From the NCBI GenBank assembly GCA_002070825.1, contig MWDT01000002.1, positions 1 to 50,527 of the forward strand: a DNA stretch of 50,527 nucleotides, written 5' to 3'. Source of the stretch: Verrucomicrobia bacterium ADurb.Bin122. Lineage in GTDB: Bacteria; Verrucomicrobiota; Verrucomicrobiia; Opitutales; Opitutaceae. Of this stretch, positions 49,889-50,527 are shown in pieces. The notes under the pieces were generated by a model. That model was not told the origin of the DNA, searched no databases, and saw only the letters and a program-made list of their open reading frames with translations. A program made the position numbers and the translations under genes. Every line of letters starts with the position of its first letter. The stretch's first letter is position 1.

Positions 49889-50166
49889 TTATTGGCTGAC
49901 AACTTTAGGGTGGGCTCTAGTTCCCATTTTCAATGAATACGCCCGAACAGCATATAGCGGTGTTTGCGCCACGGTTCGTTGCGCAGGAGCGTTTCCGCCA
50001 AGTGTCGTTCCGAGTGTCTAGAACCGGCATGCTTTCGATCCTGGCGGAAGGCTACGTTTCGACCGTCGCCGATTTCCATGCGTTGAAGGCGGAGTGGGAG
50101 GCGACGTCTCCGCCCTGCACGACGTCGATCTTCGTTCACATCAACCCGCTCCGTTAACCCGACGGC
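49861..50166 (+). repeat. Direct repeat unit B (306 bp)
   Basis: This is the second copy of unit A (49268-49573). The identity stops abruptly after GACGGC at 50161-50166, which marks the duplication boundary on the right. Confidence 0.92.
49933..50157 (+). CDS. 74-residue ORF, copy B (unknown)
   Basis: It is identical in length and sequence to the ORF at 49340-49564 except for one Pro-to-Ser change near residue 65. It has the same leader arrangement: a TGAAAATGG repeat upstream and CCATTTTCA abutting the ATG. No family is recognised. The retention of an intact frame in both copies is consistent with a real gene, but recent duplication would give the same picture. Confidence 0.45.
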   Translation: MNTPEQHIAVFAPRFVAQERFRQVSFRVSRTGMLSILAEGYVSTVADFHALKAEWEATSPPCTTSIFVHINPLR

Positions 50167-50382
50167 CCGTAGTCGGGCTGGGCTGGAGCTGAAGTGGGCC
50201 GGAACGTCTCCCAGACTCGCGGGCGGCGGCGAGGAGGTTGAATCGGACAAACCGGATGCTTGCGCAGAGGCGCAAAGGCGCAGAGAAAACCGGGCGGAAA
50301 GGTCGGGGAAGTGCCTTGATCTCTGCGCCTCCGCGGCTCAAGCGCAGCGGGCGCGAGCCTGGATCGGGCCGACCGGAGCCCG
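50167..50382. other. Non-coding spacer with long inverted repeat
   Basis: No credible gene is present. AGGCGCAGAGA (50276-50286) pairs perfectly over 11 bp with TCTCTGCGCCT (50320-50330) around a 33-nt loop. The left arm sits in a tandem CGCAGAGGCGCAAAGGCGCA tract of a kind seen dispersed in many environmental bacterial genomes. Confidence 0.55.
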
Positions 50383-50416
50383 CGTAGAAGGGACGGGCTG
50401 AAAATGGCTGCGCAAG
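50383..50416 (+). repeat. Structured dispersed repeat, copy 5
   Basis: It is nearly identical to copy 3: CGTAGAAGGG, then GGGACGGGCTGAAAATGGCT, then GCGCAAG and a GGCAGATTCAGTGA tail. The remaining 110 bases to the window end show no gene. Confidence 0.8.
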
Positions 50417-50527
50417 TGATTGGCTGGCAGATTCAGTGACCGCTGACTGGGCGGAAGCCAATCCGGGGTCAGGTTTTAGGTTTTAATATTCGAGGCTGAC
50501 AGCGGGTGTCGCCGCCCGGATTAGGGC

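Noticed and set aside
49930-50250. 106-codon minus-strand ORF over the duplicated unit
   Set aside because: Its frame depends on the plus-strand duplicate, is Arg-rich and low-complexity, and extends into non-duplicated sequence in only one copy.
49262-50416. Integron gene-cassette array
   Set aside because: The repeats lack attC hallmarks: no GTTRRRY / RYYYAAC core pairs were found at the unit ends, and no integrase gene is in the window.
49262-50416. CRISPR array
   Set aside because: Repeat spacing is irregular (about 30 to over 500 bp), copies diverge, spacers contain ORFs and no cas genes are present.

Overview
The window is about 50.5 kb of GC-rich chromosomal DNA, most likely from a Verrucomicrobiota bacterium of the Opitutaceae type. 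This placement is an inference. It rests on a plant/cyanobacterial-like GlgC, tandem LacI regulators with a 'TTVSLALRDHP' recognition-helix region, a secreted protein carrying the 'ELSPFxV...GYQAS..LAGSR' leader motif that I associate with Opitutaceae TonB receptors, an outer-membrane receptor plus SurA and Lgt (so a diderm), and start codons that mostly lack clear Shine-Dalgarno sequences.

Layout. 1-5.2 kb: the 3' part of a hybrid histidine kinase, then a minus-strand run of adk, thrH, an ABC-2 type ATPase and a nitronate-monooxygenase-like flavoprotein. 5.6-11.1 kb: a glycan locus with a cellobiose-2-epimerase-like secreted protein divergent from a GH44 glucanase, followed by two translationally coupled LacI-family regulators. 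11-14.7 kb: tail-specific protease, rhomboid protease and a small ferredoxin. 14.7-18.8 kb: a TonB-dependent receptor and an M3 oligopeptidase. 18.8-24.5 kb: gcvT-gcvH, lgt, glgC and glmS. 24.6-31.6 kb: trpE, an RpoD/SigA-family sigma factor, glgA and RNase R. 31.6-36.9 kb: a less familiar stretch with two small secreted proteins, a PQQ-repeat propeller protein, a sigma-54 activator with a degenerate receiver domain and a DUF1275 membrane protein. 37-41.7 kb: a large protein with a C-terminal LOG-like domain, a secreted FKBP, aroK and queG. 41.7-48.5 kb: a compact minus-strand operon of two ABC-2 permeases, rnc, mfd and a SurA-like chaperone, joined mostly by ATGA overlaps. 48.8-50.5 kb: an AT-rich membrane-protein gene, then a repeat-dense tract with a near-perfect 306-bp duplication, each copy carrying a 74-codon ORF, and five copies of a structured roughly 34-bp repeat.

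Most of the window is housekeeping: nucleotide, amino-acid, glycogen and cell-wall precursor metabolism, RNA processing, DNA repair and envelope biogenesis. The ABC ATPase near 3 kb looks like the partner class for the permease pair near 47-48 kb, which has no ATPase beside it. The least explained parts are the repeat/ORF tract at the right end, the LOG-domain fusion, the activator with a non-phosphorylatable receiver and phased GCGCAA repeats at its start, and the soluble secreted protein with a TonB-receptor-style leader.
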